Source: Megalonaias nervosa (lineage: Eukaryota; Mollusca; Bivalvia; Unionida; Unionidae). Taken from it: a stretch of DNA of 64,000 bases. Position 1 is the first letter of the stretch. Every line of letters starts with the position of its first letter. Position numbers and translations under genes: made by a program. The DNA is taken from contig JAECUM010012890.1 in NCBI GenBank assembly GCA_016617855.1, positions 1-64,000 of the forward strand, given 5' to 3'. This document shows, piece after piece, positions 40,837 through 53,914 of the stretch. Under the pieces are notes generated by a model that worked only from the letters and a program-made list of their open reading frames with translations, did not search any database and was not told where the DNA came from.

Positions 40837-41317
40837 GCAAGTCATTTGTTGTATAATTTTCTTAGAATATGGGGAAATATTTTTGCAATGTTTAGTTTTT
40901 AATGAGCAAGATGAAAGGAACTGCTTCATTCATCTGTTTATTTTAATTTAGTTTTCTTTCTTTCTTCTCCTCAAATTGACGGAAGAGGTTGTTTTTTTTA
41001 TAGAAAGAATTCACATGGAAAATGGAGATGTGGGTGTCATCAATCTTAATGAAACATAAAACCCATTGTAAAAAATGTACGACAATTTCCATGTCAGCTG
41101 ATACCATGGATAATTCGTATTTTTTCTTGTGGCAAGTGTACAATTTTTGCAAACAAAAAGAACATATGTCCAGTCTGTTTCCTAAACTTGCTTGTCCTTT
41201 CCTCCTAAAGACTCTGACTAGGACAAGAGTTAATAAAAGGACGCAACTGCTACATGTGCATTAGAGATGTTGGGCATGATCCACAAACAAGGTCTAATGA
41301 TGATTTTATAACTTGAC

Positions 41318-42055
41318 ATGTTGGACATTGGCAGAAGGTGCCCATAATTATCCCATGTGGTTGGTTGTTGGTTATGTTTTTCCAGCTGTTTCAACACTAT
41401 AGTTGCAAAGCACAAAACAAAAGAGGTGTGAAAGCTTATTTCTCAGACACAGCTATACCTTACAGGTGAAAGCCTTTGCCCCAGGGTCTGCACTGTAGAC
41501 ATTACATCAGTCCTTGGCAACATGTGCAGTGGGGAATTGTGTCCACACATATAATGCATATCAAGTAAAATGTGCGACATAAGTTCTAATGAAACAGAAG
41601 AAAAAATGTACAAGAATCCTCCAATAGCTTTTATCAAGCTCTGATAAAATAAAACTTTATGGTAGGACTTGACTTTTAATTGAATGTTAGGTAGTAAACC
41701 TGCTTGTTGTCAGTTAATAATTTTTAAAATAGTTGAGTGGCATAAAATCCTGTTGTTGGATGAAATTCTCTAGTATAGTTTTTTGAATGAAAAATCATTT
41801 TCATAAGTAAATATTTTGAAAGAAAACAAGTAATGCATTGAAATATAACACTGAAACCAAAAGCAACATCAGAGATGAAAATGAGACATTAAAACATTTA
41901 ATAATGAAGTATATCAGTGATTCTCTTTAGTTACATCTTGTTATGCTTCAGTGTCTGGCAAGAGTCACAAAAATGTGGTACCTTTGTTTAATCTCAAAAG
42001 CTTAAAAACAGATTTCAGTTTGTAAAATGAAAGTAAACCAAAGAAATGGACCATA
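41318..42055 (+). repeat. tandem duplication, unit 1 (~740 bp)
   Basis: The left part (41318-41440: acattggcagaaggtgccca, ttccagctgtttcaacac) is repeated at 42058-42156. The right part (41455-42055: gtagacattacatcagtcct, gttggatgaaattct, gaaagtaaaccaaa) is repeated at 43090-43750. Copies differ by substitutions, gaps and an approximately 80-bp insertion in copy 2. It lies in ELAPOR intron 3. No coding content. Confidence 0.8.
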
Positions 42056-42156
42056 AACAAGTTGGGCATTGGATAGAAGATGCCCATAATTGTCCTGTGC
42101 ATTTACTTAGTTGTTATGTGTTTCCAGCTGTTTAAACACGGCCTCAAAACACGAGG

Positions 42157-42576
42157 GAAACATTTCTGAAAGCAGATCTGGTTTTTAAATGTATCAAAGT
42201 TGATGTTCCAGAGTACATGACTAAGTTACTCTGCCAAAAGTCTTAAAATCAAATTTTAACAACAATTTAGAAGTACCAAAATTTTGAATTGAACGATTCA
42301 GTGGAAATGAAGTCTGCAGTATTCAGAGGCAAAAAAATTGGAACTCACTTCCTGCTCACATTCAGTCTGCTGATTCAGTTAAATCCTTTAAAAAAATTGA
42401 AATGTATGCAGTATTTCAGTTCAAACTTACATATTAACAAACTTGAAAATATAAGTTCAAGTTTGAGTTCTGGATTCATTACAGTGTACTCTTCATATCT
42501 TGCTTGTTTGCATCTTTAATGTTAGCATTATTTTTAAACTATGTAAAAATGTCTTGTGTTTGTGTGTGTGTGTATG

Positions 42577-42621
<45 letters not shown>

Positions 42622-42998
42622 ATATACTTTTGTACCTAATATTGTTTTATGAAAAAGTATAATACTGATGTAAACTCTACTGCATGCCACATTTTTGGAG
42701 GATAGCCTAAGGTACATCTAAGCAGATGTGATCATTAATTGCTATGTATACATGAAGATCCTGCTCAGTCATTTTCAGAACATAGTTATTGGAGAGATGA
42801 AACAAAAATTTATATATGCAGTTAAATCCCCCTACTTTCATGATGTATTTTAGTATGTATTTGTAAATGCACTTAAGTTAATTGTGATTTCATGAGACAC
42901 ATTTGCATGAAGATATATGTATACTTTTTTTTTAGAAGGCTTCAAGGGAGATTTGTTGTATGTAACTAATTGAGTTACCCTCTTTAAATAAATAAATA

Positions 42999-43041
<43 letters not shown>
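42157..43041 (+). mobile_element. 5'-truncated LINE 3' fragment
   Basis: The plus strand encodes a C-terminal LINE segment, NWNSLPAHIQSADSVKSFKK (42336-42395), of the kind that ends non-LTR reverse transcriptase proteins. Non-coding DNA follows, with a (TG)n(TA)n run, and it ends ttaccctctttaaataaata into an (ATT)n tail. It is flanked by near-identical 8-mers acacgagg (42149-42156) and acatgagg (43042-43049), which fit a target duplication. The insertion splits unit 2 of the surrounding duplication. Confidence 0.82.
42556..42619. repeat. (TG)n(TATG)n(TA)n compound microsatellite
   Basis: A tgtgtg block, then tatgtatg, then about 20 TA units, inside the LINE fragment. Confidence 0.95.
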
Positions 43042-43043
<2 letters not shown>

Positions 43044-44838
43044 ATGAGGTAGGAAAACTTATCTTATTGACTTTTAAAGAAGTTATAATTAGAGGATTTT
43101 ACCTTAGGTTCTGTACCATAGACATTACATCCATCCCTGGTAGCATGTGTATGGGGAGGTATGTCAGCACATACAAGACTTTTAAAATAAAACATAGTCC
43201 CTATTCAACAACAGAAAATAAATCAGAAGCAACAGGTAGGCCCAGATCAGATTAAACTTTATTGTAAGACTTGCCCAGAAATGCCTGTTAATTCAATGTT
43301 ACATATTTAGTAGTTAGTAAGTTTGCTTGTTATCAAAATTAATAATTAATTTTTATAAACAGAATGCTCCTTTTGGATGAAATTCTATGGTATGGTTAAA
43401 AAAAGAAAAAGATCATTAAAAAATTAAGCAGGTTAAAAGGAAGCTACTGAAGCATGGAAGTATAACATTAAAACTGAATCAACAGTAATTTTCCTTAGGC
43501 CCGCACTTAGAGTAATGATATATAACTCTCTCAATAAACTAAAACTGGAATCAACAACATATCCTGAACTGAAGATGACACATTTTCCAGAACATTTAAA
43601 AATCAGGTACTTCAGTGTTTTCTTTTTATTACAATTTATTTAATGTGTTTATATCATGATATGCAAGTCACTAAAGTGTGAAACCTTAGGTAATCTCTGT
43701 AGCTGAATTCTGTATTTAAAAAAAAGAAAGTAAACCAAATAAAGAAGTTTTCCATTGTTTGGATTTGATTGGTTTGATTCAATGCTTTATTATGAATGAG
43801 GTTTCTGTCAATGTTGAATTCAGAGTCAGAGATTATTAATGTGCAACAGTCTGAGATTATACAGGTGAAACAATTAAAGATTGTACAGGTGAAACAACTT
43901 CAGGTAGTATGCAGAATCAATACCTGAAGGCAGTCTGCCATTGAACAAAGGAATTCAAACATCTTGGTACCATTTAACAAAATTTCCCATCAGGGAGATC
44001 CAATTCCAGATAGGTCTCACGGAGAAATAAATATTGCATTCAGTTAACCATGGACACTTGAAAATAATGAAAATTATATTTTTACATAATACACTACCAC
44101 AGAGAGCTGGATTCATGACAGCAGTTTGCATTTAATGTGCAGAATAAAATTATTGATTGCCTGGATGTTTATTATTGAATTTGAAACCTGCCATATTTGG
44201 ATGAATTTATCATCAAGAATATAAATAGTTCAACTGCTAACTTCACAATTGCTCCTCATAAACACAAAACTTGAGCCAGACAAGACAGCATGAAATACAC
44301 AAGAAAAATGTCTTCATAACAAATTGAGAGCTGATGACACAATAATTGGGAGCAATTGTCTCTGAAGAAGTGAATTTAGACAGTTTACTGTTCAGGGACA
44401 AGTGCCAGCTTTTGGAGATTGTCCACACCCCTACCAGCAAATCTTCATAGTCTGTGTAAACCTTACTCCATGTGCCATAAAATATTGAACATTTTCATAA
44501 TCTCCAGTCCTGGAATTTATAAGTCTTTTGGCACTCCATTTTCAGAAATCTTAACTTTCAGTAAAGGTCAAGACTATAAATTTTAATGTCACACCAGGTC
44601 ATTTCATGAATTCTCATGCAGTTACCGTTTTTTAAAAAATATTTATGATTTAGATATTTTGGTTCAGAGTTTCAAGTGCATTTGTAGTCTCAGATTTGTC
44701 ATTTGAAAGTACTTAGCATCTTTGAAATTTTACATGTACTTCTGCATAATAGAGAACCCCAAGGGAGATTATTGGGGTGGGGTACTGAGTGGGGGGGGGA
44801 AGGAGGGATTTATTGGGTTGCCTTCTGACAATAAACAC

Positions 44839-44840
<2 letters not shown>

Positions 44841-44896
<56 letters not shown>
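44841..44896. repeat. (ATT)n microsatellite, possibly a LINE tail
   Basis: About 19 ATT units after gacaataaacactttatt. The form matches the LINE tails at 13174 and 43041, but no LINE coding segment was recognised upstream. Confidence 0.85.
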
Positions 44897-44897
<1 letters not shown>

Positions 44898-44899
44898 AT

Positions 44900-47340
44900 T
44901 CTTATTTTTAAATTTATTTTTAAAGATCAAATTATTACAACTCTAGGTCTTAAACTATGTAACCAATGATTTAAGTAAAATCAACAATTAATTTATTTCT
45001 TTAAATTACAAAAGAAAAATTTAAAAGTCACACTATTTAGAATTAAATCTGAAATAATCCTAAATCTCCAATCACAAGTCCAAAAATATAGAATGTTCTG
45101 AATGAATTCCAATAGTCTTGAATGTGCTGTTGTACCAGTAGTCTTGAATGTCTTCAAAATAATCCCAGAGTAATGTGTTAGTCCCAATCCCAATGAGCAC
45201 TTTGCAATTCCTATGATAATTTAAATAAATATTTTGGCTTGAATTATATCCAAATACAACTACAAACTCAGATCAGATTCCCAAAGACTGATATGAAGCT
45301 GGAATTAATAATTATTTACCAGATTAGCTTTTAATATACAAATTTCACTTGACCTGCAACACAATCGATTGTTCTGAAATTTCCAATGGAAAACTCCACC
45401 AAATTATCAATAACTTCTTTGCTGAATGTACTAAGCTTGTAAAGATTAGGCATTAAACTTTCATTTTAGTAAATATCTTTAAAAACATGACCAAAGTCAG
45501 GTAGGCAAAAACTCTACCCTCAGTCATGAATAAAGATCAGTCCCTCAGTATAAATTAAATATAACAAAATCATTTGTGAACAATTTAAATGATCTTTAGA
45601 GCTCACAGCAATAGATTGCAGATACCTTTTAGATATTTTTAATCAACTTACATCTTACATTGTGTAGCACATATAAAGTATATGCTAGGCAGATGGCTAC
45701 CCGGTATATTATATTTTTTTGTAATTAGTGTGCATGCTGGATAACAAAGGATAGTAAAATTACACAGGCTTCAGGACAATTTCCTGTCACTTATCAGCTG
45801 TAGCTGCCATTCATTTCACTGTTTGATCAGACCACCAATTATCATATCTAGCTGTCATACACACTTGTCCAATATGCCTTATTTGTGCACATCCATGCAA
45901 GACCTAATATTCAACTGTCGATTTTCCTATTTTGCACTGTGCAGTTCTGCTGCTTTTTCAGCTTTCATATGAAGTTGTATTCACTGTAAATGAGTTGTCT
46001 CATATGATACAGAATATGATCCAGTTAAATCTAATTTTGCGTCACAGGCAGGGTTGCCAAAAATTTTCTACTTATTTTAAGTGGCAAGTTTTACTTAAAT
46101 ATGAAACGCCAGATTAGATGCATTGTATTTCCATATTAGTGGAGATTGTTCCTTATACAGTAATTACCATTTTGTGGTTCAGAAAGGGATGTACAGTATG
46201 ATATCAGTGGGATCTTTGTCCTGCAATTTTCTCAACCTTATTGAAAACATCCAACTGGTTACTCCTAAGACAGGCCCCAGGTCTGAATATCTCTAGATTC
46301 TGATGCTTGCCTGCCAGTGTTTGCTTTATCTGTCATCACCTTGTTATCAGCAAGTGTGAATTTAACTCATGTCAAATATTATTGCTTTTAGACTCCTAGC
46401 TAACTGTCCAGTTATAATGCCCAAATTTCAGTTCCCTAGGTTTGAAAGCTAGCTGTAAATATGGGATTTCTAGATTTTATTGGGCATAATAGCTTGTAGG
46501 TCTATATTTGTACCAAAATAAGATCAGCTGACTGTTGTTGTGATGTGTTTGATTGACAGGCACTCCAAATATGTTGTCTGAATAGTTTGGTGACTTTTTA
46601 CAAGAATACTTAGTTTTTTAATTGAAGACATGGAGGATGAAATATAATCAAGAATTCCAAGAGGAAGAAATGGTAAGAATTTTATATTATTTGTATTCAG
46701 TATTTTGTAATATCACTTGCTCAGTTTGAAATATAATATGGTTATACCACAATAATTTCCAACTGCTTATAGTATCAGTTCATTTTAAGTTCAATAACAG
46801 TTCAATAACAATAAGTTAAATTCAATAACTGCTCTCTCCAAAATCCACAAATCAAGAAACCCAGAGTTCATGTCACTTTAATCCTCCTTTTGGTCATTTA
46901 TTTGTCTAATTGCAGCAGGAAGTACTTAAGACATGATATTGCCTATGTAGGTGTATTAGAAGTGTATTATCATTAGATAGTAGTACTTTATTGCTCAATA
47001 TACATTTGAAATAACATGGAGACTATGGTAATTAGCATATATGTTTGTAAATGAACATGGAAGTTTATAAACGCATTTAATCATACAGTTGATAACAACT
47101 GACACTAACCTTGTGTAAATAGCATTCAGGCAACATGTTGAAGCAATTGATATAATGGTCATATGTGTTTCATAGTTTATATTTCTGTCCATCTCTCATC
47201 TACCTGATCAGTCATAATTGTAGTCTTTTATCTTCCAATATATAAAGTCTAGTACCAAAATTCTAACTTTATATTTGAAGCAAATATCTAGTTTGACTGA
47301 ATTATTGACTTCAGATATTTAAATAATTTCATTCTTCAAC
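44900..47340. other. ELAPOR intron 3 region, no gene recognised
   Basis: AT-rich DNA. The string cagggttgccaa near 46050 resembles one end of a hAT-type element, but no partner end was found. Confidence 0.5.
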
Positions 47341-50300
47341 AGGTTTCCATCTCTATGTTGTCACTGGAGTCTCTGTCTTTCAACAAAATCGAAGATGGAA
47401 CTTTCATAGCCATAGATGATCTTGTTAAGTTCCTTAAATCTAACCATTTAATTCATGCAGAATAATAATTGTGAAGAAAGAAAATATTTTACAAGAATTA
47501 CAGAGATATACTACTGCGATAATCCTGAGAGAAAAAAAGAAATTGGTTTCGTTGTCGTCTTTCTTTCGATATGTTTCATCACTATGATAACTTCTAGGTT
47601 TGCAAAGTGGTATGTGAACTCTTAGAACAACAAACACAGTCTATATCTTCAAACAAATCGAACAAATCAACATGGAAACTTTATCAACAACTAGTGTCTG
47701 TTGAAATTTTAAGTTTGGGTCTGTATGGAGAAACAATTAAAAAGCTACAAGTAAAGGAGCTGAAGATTCCATCTTTAATTATTGATTATAAAACACAGTT
47801 CACAGACAGGGAATGGAATCAAATTCAACAGTTTCATTGGCACTATAGTACCTTTTGTAAGAAAGAAATGGAAGACTTTGAAGATGAGCAGGAGAGTAAA
47901 TGGGAATCTTTGGATTATGTAACGAGTTGGCAGAAAAGAGACATTCAGTCAGTTGTGCTTGAAGGTCTGTCAATGGAATGTAACTCGAAGTTTGCTGCTG
48001 ACACAATAAGTGGAATTACAAACCATCTGGAAAGTATCCATTGACCGGAGAAAATAGAAACCGACACAGAAAATGCTCTTAGAGACATGCATGCTCTTCA
48101 GTTTCAAAATATTATGTTTTCAGTGCACAAATGTGTGTGCACATAAAGAAGGAATACACATTCATTGGTATCAAATTACAGGAATTGCAATATAATGTTG
48201 AAACATATGATGATATCTCTGATAGTTCATGCATCTTTGAAGAAAAGTCACATTGTATATGTGCCTGTCATTCTCTTCTTTCCCAAAGGCTGCCTTCTGC
48301 CTGGTGAGCGTTTTCTTGCAAGAAGTCATATAAAATCTGGAATACTCCAACCCTATTACGTGTCCCTTTCATCGTGTCTGGATGACCAAGATCTCTATTA
48401 GGAATGCAGAATTCTTGACTCCTTTTGCTTTCAGTGCTTTAAAGAGGAGAAACATTGGCTTGCTGACCCCTTATATGTGAACCGCTTTAAAATAATGGGA
48501 AATGGCGCTTGCACGTTCCTTTACCATTCCACTGCTTATTAGAACAAATACTACTGAACAAAGCCTCAGGAGTCTATAGTCAGATGATTTCTACATGTCA
48601 AAACTGTCCTCTTTATATTGCCATTTTGATTCATCACTGAAATACTTAACAGAAATTACAGTGATCTCATACAATATATTATCACAAATGAGTTGCTCAT
48701 CAACTACTATAACATCACATCTGTGTTTTCCATCACATCAGCTGCCAATATAAGCCAAAGTCTGCAAGATGGAGACAGACGTCTCAAGAAAGCAGCAGTT
48801 CCAGAACTTTGTCACTTTAAAACATATCTGAAACCATATCCACTATACTTTGTCAAAGCAAGTGACATCTCATCCTCTGAACATTTGTTTTTATTTCATG
48901 GACAATCATGTCCAGCTCACCATGAAAAAAGACCAACAACCTGGTGAAAGGAAAATGAATCAACTATGCCCATCACAATCAAAGGCATTCCAAAGGATTC
49001 AAACGACGTATTAACATGGCATCTTCCACTGTGTGCAGAAAAAGAAGACTGTGCATGCAAGGACGTACCACAACTGAAAAAATAGATCTAGAATGGGTGC
49101 TCGTAAAGATGACCTTGTACGAAGAGTATGCTTCTGAATGTTTTCAGCAGCAAGCCACATGGGGCCTGAAATACATCTGAACAAGACTTATGTCATTACA
49201 GTCCTCCGCAGAAATTCTAAACAAAGCGGCTTCGATGGAAAAATTGGAATTTCAGCAAGAAAACATGGATCTAGACGAAAGCTTTTCATCCTTGGCCATT
49301 CATGATGTGGAGACAATGGATACTGTTAGTAATAATGACAGAAACAAAAACTTCCCACTTAGCATCTCCAGTGAAGATATAGATGGCATTAATGGAGCCA
49401 TTACCTCCATTACAGCAGCTGACAGTAATGGGGATACAGTCGAAGATATGAAAAACATCCAGTATGATCCAATGTATCTTGTGATTTGTTGCCATATATT
49501 GATGTCAGTGATATAGATGAGGAGGATGTACAACCAATTTATGAAGATAAAATGAATGAAAGATTAGAAGGAGAAGAAGAGGAAGAGGAGGAGGAAGACT
49601 ATTCAGATATTATGATAAAAAGTTGATGCTGATAAAGATAATCTCCAAGACATTCAAGCCTTCCTTGAAGAAATAGAGATACCATTTATGACAAACAAAG
49701 ATGAAACTGTGGTTTGCGGTACTGATAGTAGCATACTGTAGTATCAAGATCTAAACAACGCACCATCACCGCCACTATTATGCCGTTATCCTCCACCTTT
49801 CAGTGGTAAAAATGACGATATAGCCACATTGAAAGTGGTTCTCTGAGTTTTTGGAGAAGGCTGAATTGAGTGAAACAAATGAAAATGACTGTAAGATTGC
49901 AAGAAATCTTTTTAAGCAAATAGATGTGAACAAAAAGTATGCAATATTTCTTCCAGAATTTCCAGTACTGCACTTGAGAAAGTCAAAAATCATGAATTTA
50001 ATAGCCTTCTATGAAACATCAGGCCTCATTCATATAATGAAATATATGAGAGATGATGATGTTGAAAAAGACTGCAGTAAATTAGTAACTTCTGAAAACA
50101 TCGAGAAGCCACTCGAATTGTTTGGCAATTATCAGCAGCTTTGCATATCTCTCTTCTCGTCACGTTCATTGACTCGCTACCACATTCACATGCAGAGGAG
50201 CTGAGAAAAAAATTATGTGATCAGGAGTTACATCAGCCAGCTTGTAGTGAGATGGGGATAAATGTTGAAAGAATTCATTAAGAAAACATCCAATGAGAAT

Positions 50301-51358
50301 AAAACATTTCCCTGCATACTGATATAATGAGGCATTGTGATGAAATTGTAGCCCTCGCCGTTGCTGAAAGACTAGGAGGAAAATATGGATACAGTTTACT
50401 TCTGGCCAGTGTGAAGTCTTCACTTCCATTCTCATTCTTAAATGGAGCTTCCAGTTGTGCTGGGTTTTGCTCACGGCTTTTGACAGAACATTACAAATCA
50501 AATCACTTTCACAGACAAATGAAACATGCTCTATTCAGTACCTCCCACAGTGGTAGTATTGTCAGCTTTGGATTGGACAATGTTCGAGAGATTGACCACA
50601 GCGACGCAAAGAAATGTATTTGACCGAAGGCCACACTAAGCAGTGTAATGATTAAGATCTCCACAGTAGACGAGCACAGACAAGTGAATACAGTACTCCA
50701 GTCAACTCAGGCGAGGATGCTTCGAAGATTAAGCAAGATGAGACAAAAGACGAAGAGATAGCATCCAAAATATCAATTAGGTACATGGGGGGAAAAGCCA
50801 GTTGGGCCATATTGTAAGAACATATGGTCTTATACATCGAAGAAAGGGAATGTCATTAAGTTTTGACCCCATTCTAAGAAATGAATATCACAAGGAGAAT
50901 CCAGAGGTGCAGCAAGAGATGTTAGATTCAACAACAGAAGAGATAGAAAAATTCATGATTCACAGATATGCAGCAAGAGAGGGTCTGTTGGGTATGACAC
51001 TTTGTGATTTTCCTAACACTGAATTGATAAATGGACCCAAATATCTCATTAATAGAATAAAAAGATCAAAAGGGTCAACAATCAAGAGGACCAATGGCAC
51101 ACCAAAAATACATCATGCAAGAGCATGAAAGAGAAAAGTGAGGAGGAAAGTAAAAGGGCAGTGAAGAAGACAACGGTTGTGGACTTGTGGACTGTCTAAG
51201 CTCTTCCATGAATACTTGCCAGTCAATCTTTAAGCCAGATGGGATGGAATCATCCACCAATAAATCAGCTGGTGTGAAACGAGCTCTTCTCGAGTTTGCA
51301 AAGAAATTATCTGATAAACGGGTACACTATGGCACATTTTATAACCTAGGTTATCAAT
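47341..51358 (+). pseudogene. decayed large coding sequence of unrecognised family (about 1,200 residues), likely repeat-derived
   Basis: A collinear series of plus-strand protein segments is separated only by stops and frameshifts. In order: 47341-47463; 47604-48041 (EWNQIQQFHWHYSTFCKKEM; one TGA, then continues PEKIETDTENALRDMHALQF); about 48145-48540 (TFIGIKLQELQYN, CLLPGERFLARSHI, LDDQDLY, GNGACTFLYHSTAY); 48690-49170 (VPELCHFKTYLKPYPLYFVK, KMTLYEEYASECF, ATWGLKYI); 49187-49510 (acidic); 49840-50203; 50327-50621 (LPFSFLNGASSCAGFCSRLL, GLDNVREIDH); 50781-51126 (KFMIHRYAAREGLLGMTLCD, KYLINRIKRSKG); 51220-51358. I do not recognise a catalytic domain. The intronic, intron-poor and decayed state suggests a mobile element or retrocopy. 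Calling it one ancestral protein is inference. Confidence 0.7.
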
Positions 51359-51469
51359 AGGTTGGTCCTTGAATACCCTGATACCAATTGGCATCTTTAC
51401 TAAGTTGGGTCGGTGTTTTCCAGATTTATCGTTTATCGTAACGACATACAAGTTTTCTGCCAGTGCTTA

Positions 51470-52089
51470 TCAAGGATAGGCCCGGCCCTAGGATGTGTGG
51501 GGCCCAAGGCAGCAAGCGATGAATGTGGGGCCCCAAGCAAAAAAATTGCATTGTGGAGAAGCGCAGAAGTTTTGCTAAAATTTTGACAGCATTACCACTT
51601 AGAAAACTTGAAGAACAAATTGGTACTCCCCTTTGAACTTTTCCTCTCTCTGCTGATTCATGGTGTCATGGAAAGAATACGCACATGCGTAAAGTCTGAA
51701 TCAGCACAGGTTATCCTAGATAACACACAGAAAATACTACATTAGGCATTTATCCAACATCAGCAAGAGCTGAGTATATTCTAAATTTGGAGGAATAATT
51801 ATAGAGGCGGACAAAGCCTTTATTATTTATTCCAAAGTCATTTTTCTTGGTGACTTTTGCTGAACATTTTCTTTCCTTTATCATATGGTTTGACACTAAA
51901 TTTCTGCCTTGTCCCAAAGGTATTGCAACACAAATCAGGGCCGGATCAGGTCAGGGGTTGAGGGGGTGGGGTGGGTTCCAGAATGTCAAAAGGGCCTGAC
52001 TTTCTTTGAAAGGGTACCAAAGCAAAAGTCTATGTTTCTTATTTTACTCAATGTGTGCATAATACCCAATAAGAATAAAATGATGGTCA

Positions 52090-52092
<3 letters not shown>
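51470..52092. other. mixed repeat-like stretch without clear gene
   Basis: It contains ggcccggccctagg with ggggcccaaggcagc at 51480-51540 and cagggccggatcagg near 51937. Such GGGCC-rich words often mark transposon ends, but the pair points outward and no complete element could be delimited. Confidence 0.4.

Positions 52093-52143
<51 letters not shown>
52093..52143. repeat. (TG)n microsatellite
   Basis: About 25 TG units. Confidence 0.97.
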
Positions 52144-52145
<2 letters not shown>

Positions 52146-52286
52146 AGAGGGATACTCTTGCGTGGCCCTGCAAAGAGTTATATACAGTAAAGGTTACATA
52201 TACTGGAAGGTGATAATTGAAAATCTCATATAATGTATGATCTCATTCCATGCCTAACATAAACTTCATTTTCACTTCTCATACGC

Positions 52287-52291
<5 letters not shown>

Positions 52292-52380
<89 letters not shown>
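52292..52380. repeat. (TG)n microsatellite, ~44 units
   Basis: A long uninterrupted TG run, 150 bp from another TG run. Confidence 0.98.
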
Positions 52381-52382
<2 letters not shown>

Positions 52383-52811
52383 TTTTTTTTTTGTTTTTAA
52401 AATTCACATTCATTGAAATAAACAAAATGCAGGTGCATCATTCTTTGAGGTTGACAAATAACAATGTGGGATGTAACAACATTTAAATGTACTATTCATA
52501 ACACCATCTAAAATGTTTATATGTGGCTGGAAAAAAAAACCATGAAGTAATAAGCCTTTATAGTAGACTGAAATGCATATAAAATGACACTCATTATAGT
52601 GTCACAAACACCTGCATCAGCTGCATGTTTGGTGGTTCTGTGAACTAAAAACTGGGTGCATACAGTAGTTCACACCAGCCTGGAAGAATTCATAAGGTTC
52701 AAAGTGGTGGGCTTCCAATATTGATAGCAGAGGGCCATTCAGCTAGGGTGTCATATTACCATGGATAGAAACTATCCAAATTTTTGGGGCCTGTCCTATG
52801 AGTATGGTGTC

Positions 52812-52918
52812 TGATAGTATGATAAGAGATGTGAAAGAACCAGTCTTACTGACTGTAGTGATAGTATGATAAGAGATGCATAAGAACCAGTCTTACTGAC
52901 TATAGTGATAGTATGATC
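52812..52918. repeat. short tandem repeat, ~47-bp unit, ~2.3 copies
   Basis: The unit gatagtatgataagagatg, nnnaagaaccagtcttactg, actgtagt occurs twice and begins a third time. Confidence 0.88.
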
Positions 52919-53914
52919 ATTATATGAAACATGTTGTCATTGATTGCTTTTAAGCTTGCTCCATCCATAATATCTCAACTTGTGCAATGAAAATAAGGTA
53001 AAATATGTGATATTTAAGGAAATTGCATTATATTTATTGTACAAATAAATAACCTTTCTTTTCCTTTTATATATTTGCTTTCACCTTAAAACCATATGCC
53101 AGTAATTAAAGTTATCAAAGCAGATATATGAAATTATACATGGAGATCAATGAAATATATAGAAATTTTACATGTAGATAGATGAGACAGGGTTGGAATG
53201 CTGATACACAGGTACCATTGTAGAACAGCGATGACAAACATGTTTATAAATGGACAGATAAATGGATAGGTAGAAAAGGGTTTTAGACAGCTAAATTTTT
53301 GACAGAAAGATCATTAAGTAAAAGGCTGACATAGCTGCCAAGTGTCCCATTTTTTTCGTATTTGTCCTGTATTTTGGATCTGAATACGGGTGTACTTTCT
53401 TTTGCAAAAAAATAACGTTTTTTAATTTTAAAAAATAATAGCAAATTTCCTTGCAATTTTTAGTTTAGAACAGGCACTTGGTTCCATTCTGATAGAAATG
53501 TATCGCATGTATATAGGAATACAGTTCTACAATATGATTGGTTCATTCAAGATCAAGGCTACCATGCCTGTCTTTATCCTCCATTTTGGATTTTGCAAAG
53601 GTGGCGCTGTACAGTTTCGTATTTTGCATAGTGTTAGAATTTTAAAGAAAAGGAATTTCCCCGGGTTTCCTCACTGGTTATCCTGGCTATTTGAAAAAGA
53701 CCTTGCATATCTTAGGTATTGTTCAAAGAACCTTTAATTCCCTTTATTTTGGTGTTATGATTGATGGGTGTAATGTGGGTTATAGAGTATACAGCTTGGC
53801 CTTACTCCAGATGTGCACCATTCAAAAAAGTGCTAGCTCCACTTGGTCATTTTCACTTCCTGAACTTCAGAGGTTAATTGTAAAAAAAAAAAGAGACGAT
53901 AACTTTTTTTTATA

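Larger units (their letters stand above)
42058..43750 (+). repeat. tandem duplication, unit 2, interrupted by a LINE
   Basis: The left part (42058-42156) and right part (43042-43750) correspond in order to unit 1. Between them lies 42157-43041, absent from unit 1, which is a LINE fragment. Confidence 0.78.

Noticed and set aside
33930..45190. Segments near 12620, 33930 and 44990 sharing ttatttccctaaa-like words
   Set aside because: The similarity is limited to short AT-rich strings and could not be extended by eye into a consistent repeat.
51230..51451. Minus-strand frame beginning MYVVTINDKSGKHRP
   Set aside because: Opposes the end of the decayed plus-strand coding sequence and matches nothing I recognise; too short to support.
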